Below are positions 4,431 to 5,588 of a stretch of DNA of 5,588 nucleotides, one piece after another. The translations under genes were made by a program, and so were the position numbers. How positions within the stretch are numbered: position 1 is the first letter of the stretch; each line of letters opens with the position of its first letter. Origin of the DNA: Pseudomonadota bacterium (GTDB taxonomy: Bacteria > Desulfobacterota > Desulfarculia > Desulfarculales > JAHJDS01); contig JAHJDS010000271.1 in assembly GCA_018812395.1 (NCBI GenBank), positions 1 through 5,588 on the forward strand, in the 5' to 3' direction. The notes below the pieces were generated by a model. That model was not told the DNA's origin and ran no database searches. It saw only the letters and a list, made by a program, of their open reading frames with translations.

Positions 4431-5588
4431 ATGACCCGCCCCAAGGTAAGCGTTGACCTGATTCTGGAAAAGCTGGCCGAGGAGACCGTCGAGGTCAAGG
4501 ACCGGGTGGAAAAGGCCCGGGAGGTCCTCCTCGGCCCCATGGACACCGCCATCGCCACCACGCCCTATGACGTGGTCTGGCGGCTGGACCGGGTCAAGCT
4601 CAAGCACTACCGGCCCACGGCCGCCCAAACGGTCAAGACGCCGCTCATGGTGGTCTACGCCCTGATCAACCGGGAGACCATGCTCGATCTCCAACCGGAC
4701 CGTAGCGTGGTCCAGAGCTTTTTGGATCGAGGTCTGGATGTCTACATGGTCGACTGGGGATACCCCACCCGCAAGGACCGTTTCCTGACCATTGAGGACC
4801 ACGTCTGCGGTTACATGAACGACGTGGTCGACTTCATCCTGGAGCGGACCGGGGCGCCGCAACTCAACCTGATGGGCATCTGTATGGGCGGCACCTTCTC
4901 GGTGATGTACGCCGCTCTGTTCCCCAATAAGATCAAGAATCTGGTCACCACCGTCACCCCGACCAACTTCGACACCGACAAGGGATTGTTGCACGTCTGG
5001 ATGCGGAACGTCGACGCCGATAAAATGGTGGACGCCTTCGGCAACATGCCCGGCGACATGATGAACTTCGGATTTCTGCTGCTCAACCCGGCCAAGCTGA
5101 TGATCGACAAGTACGTCGTTTTTTTGGAGAACGTCCACGACAAGGACTTCGTGGAAAACTTCGTCCGCATGGAGAAGTGGATCTTTGACAGCCCCGACGT
5201 GCCCGGCGAGACCTTCCGTGAGTTCATCAAGGACTGCTACCAGAAAAACCTGCTCATCCAGAATAAAATGATGCTGGGCGAGAGGCGGGTGGACCTGAAA
5301 AAAGTGACCATGCCTCTCTTGAACTTTTACGGGCTTTATGATCACCTGGTCCCGCCCGAGGCCTGCGACCGGTTGACCGGGGCGGTGGGCAGCCGGGACA
5401 CCGAGGACGTCTGCCTCAAAACGGGCCACATCGGCATCTATGTCAGCTCCAAAAGCCAGCGGGAGTTCGCCCCCAAAATATTTAAGTGGCTCAAGCAGCG
5501 AGATCAGGTTCCCAGGGCGCCCGTCAAAAAGACGACCGGCCCCAAGAAGTCGGACCCCAAAAGGCCGGCCGCAAAAAAGGCTTCGACC
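4431..5588 (+). CDS. phaC: PhaC, class III PHA synthase catalytic subunit (3' end beyond window)
   Basis: Polymerises (R)-3-hydroxyacyl-CoA into PHA at the granule surface, as a complex with PhaE. 386 residues are visible with no stop. The alpha/beta-hydrolase core has the lipase box GICMGG with nucleophile Cys151, catalytic Asp304 (YGLYDHLVPP) and His333 (TGHIGIY). Spacings of 153 and 29 equal those of the Allochromatium vinosum enzyme (Cys149, Asp302, His331). VYMVDWGYP near 103-111 and TPTNFDTDKG near 182-191 are also typical of class III. The start is ATG 4431, with GGAAGGA at 4416-4422, 28 bases after phaE. The usual class III chain (about 355 residues) ends near residue 359 (IFKWLKQR); here the frame continues as a basic tail from residue 360 to the window edge, with 9 Lys/Arg and 5 Pro in 27 residues and only one acidic residue. 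The tail's length and the true stop are unseen. PhaC identity is secure. Confidence 0.97.
   Translation, partial: MTRPKVSVDLILEKLAEETVEVKDRVEKAREVLLGPMDTAIATTPYDVVWRLDRVKLKHYRPTAAQTVKTPLMVVYALINRETMLDLQPDRSVVQSFLDRGLDVYMVDWGYPTRKDRFLTIEDHVCGYMNDVVDFILERTGAPQLNLMGICMGGTFSVMYAALFPNKIKNLVTTVTPTNFDTDKGLLHVWMRNVDADKMVDAFGNMPGDMMNFGFLLLNPAKLMIDKYVVFLENVHDKDFVENFVRMEKWIFDSPDVPGETFREFIKDCYQKNLLIQNKMMLGERRVDLKKVTMPLLNFYGLYDHLVPPEACDRLTGAVGSRDTEDVCLKTGHIGIYVSSKSQREFAPKIFKWLKQRDQVPRAPVKKTTGPKKSDPKRPAAKKAST

Noticed and set aside
4362..5429. A 355-codon open frame on the minus strand opposite phaC
   Set aside because: The product is dominated by His, Val, Gly and Asp as expected from the complement of phaC codons, with no domain; phaC on the other strand has its full catalytic triad.
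1..5588. CRISPR array, transposase, toxin-antitoxin or phage genes
   Set aside because: No spaced repeats, inverted terminal repeats with a transposase, or related reading frames are present; the only mobile-element hint is the RNA 3' fragment with its adjacent repeats.

Overview
The window is a polyhydroxyalkanoate (PHA) storage locus built around a class III synthase (PhaC plus PhaE). Base composition is GC-rich (by eye about 60% or more) with short intergenic gaps. A class III synthase, a 90-residue phasin and a PhaR-type repressor together suggest a proteobacterium-like organism, perhaps one of the former Deltaproteobacteria (Desulfobacterota). That placement is an inference from gene content and protein style, because no taxonomic marker gene is present.

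Layout. Bases 1-130 hold, on the minus strand, the last 28 bases of a tmRNA or tRNA gene (T arm, acceptor 3' strand, CCA) followed by a strong rho-independent terminator. The rest of that RNA gene is absent, so it looks like an attachment-site copy or scar. Bases 131-325 contain no gene, but carry short direct repeats that could be recombinase arm sites. phaR, the PHA-responsive repressor, lies on the minus strand at 326-787. The AT-rich divergent control region (788-1086) holds a perfect 19-bp palindrome with a TGC-N3-GCA core, which is a good candidate PhaR operator, and candidate promoters in both directions.

From 1087 to the right edge, five plus-strand genes are packed as an apparent operon: a small phasin; a 517-residue alpha/beta hydrolase with a PHA-synthase-like Cys lipase box; an unrecognised 177-residue Trp-rich coiled-coil protein; phaE; and phaC, which runs off the window edge. 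Gaps are 30, 3, -8 and 28 bases and no terminator is visible between them.

How the genes probably work together: PhaE and PhaC form the polymerase that makes PHA from (R)-3-hydroxyacyl-CoA. The phasin coats the granule. The second Cys hydrolase may be a depolymerase or a divergent synthase. PhaR represses until it is titrated onto nascent polymer. The Trp-rich protein, translationally coupled to phaE, is probably another granule or synthase partner. phaC also carries a basic Lys/Pro/Ala tail beyond the usual end of class III synthases, reminiscent of the DNA-binding tails of PhaF and PhaM. The monomer-supply genes phaA and phaB are not in this window.
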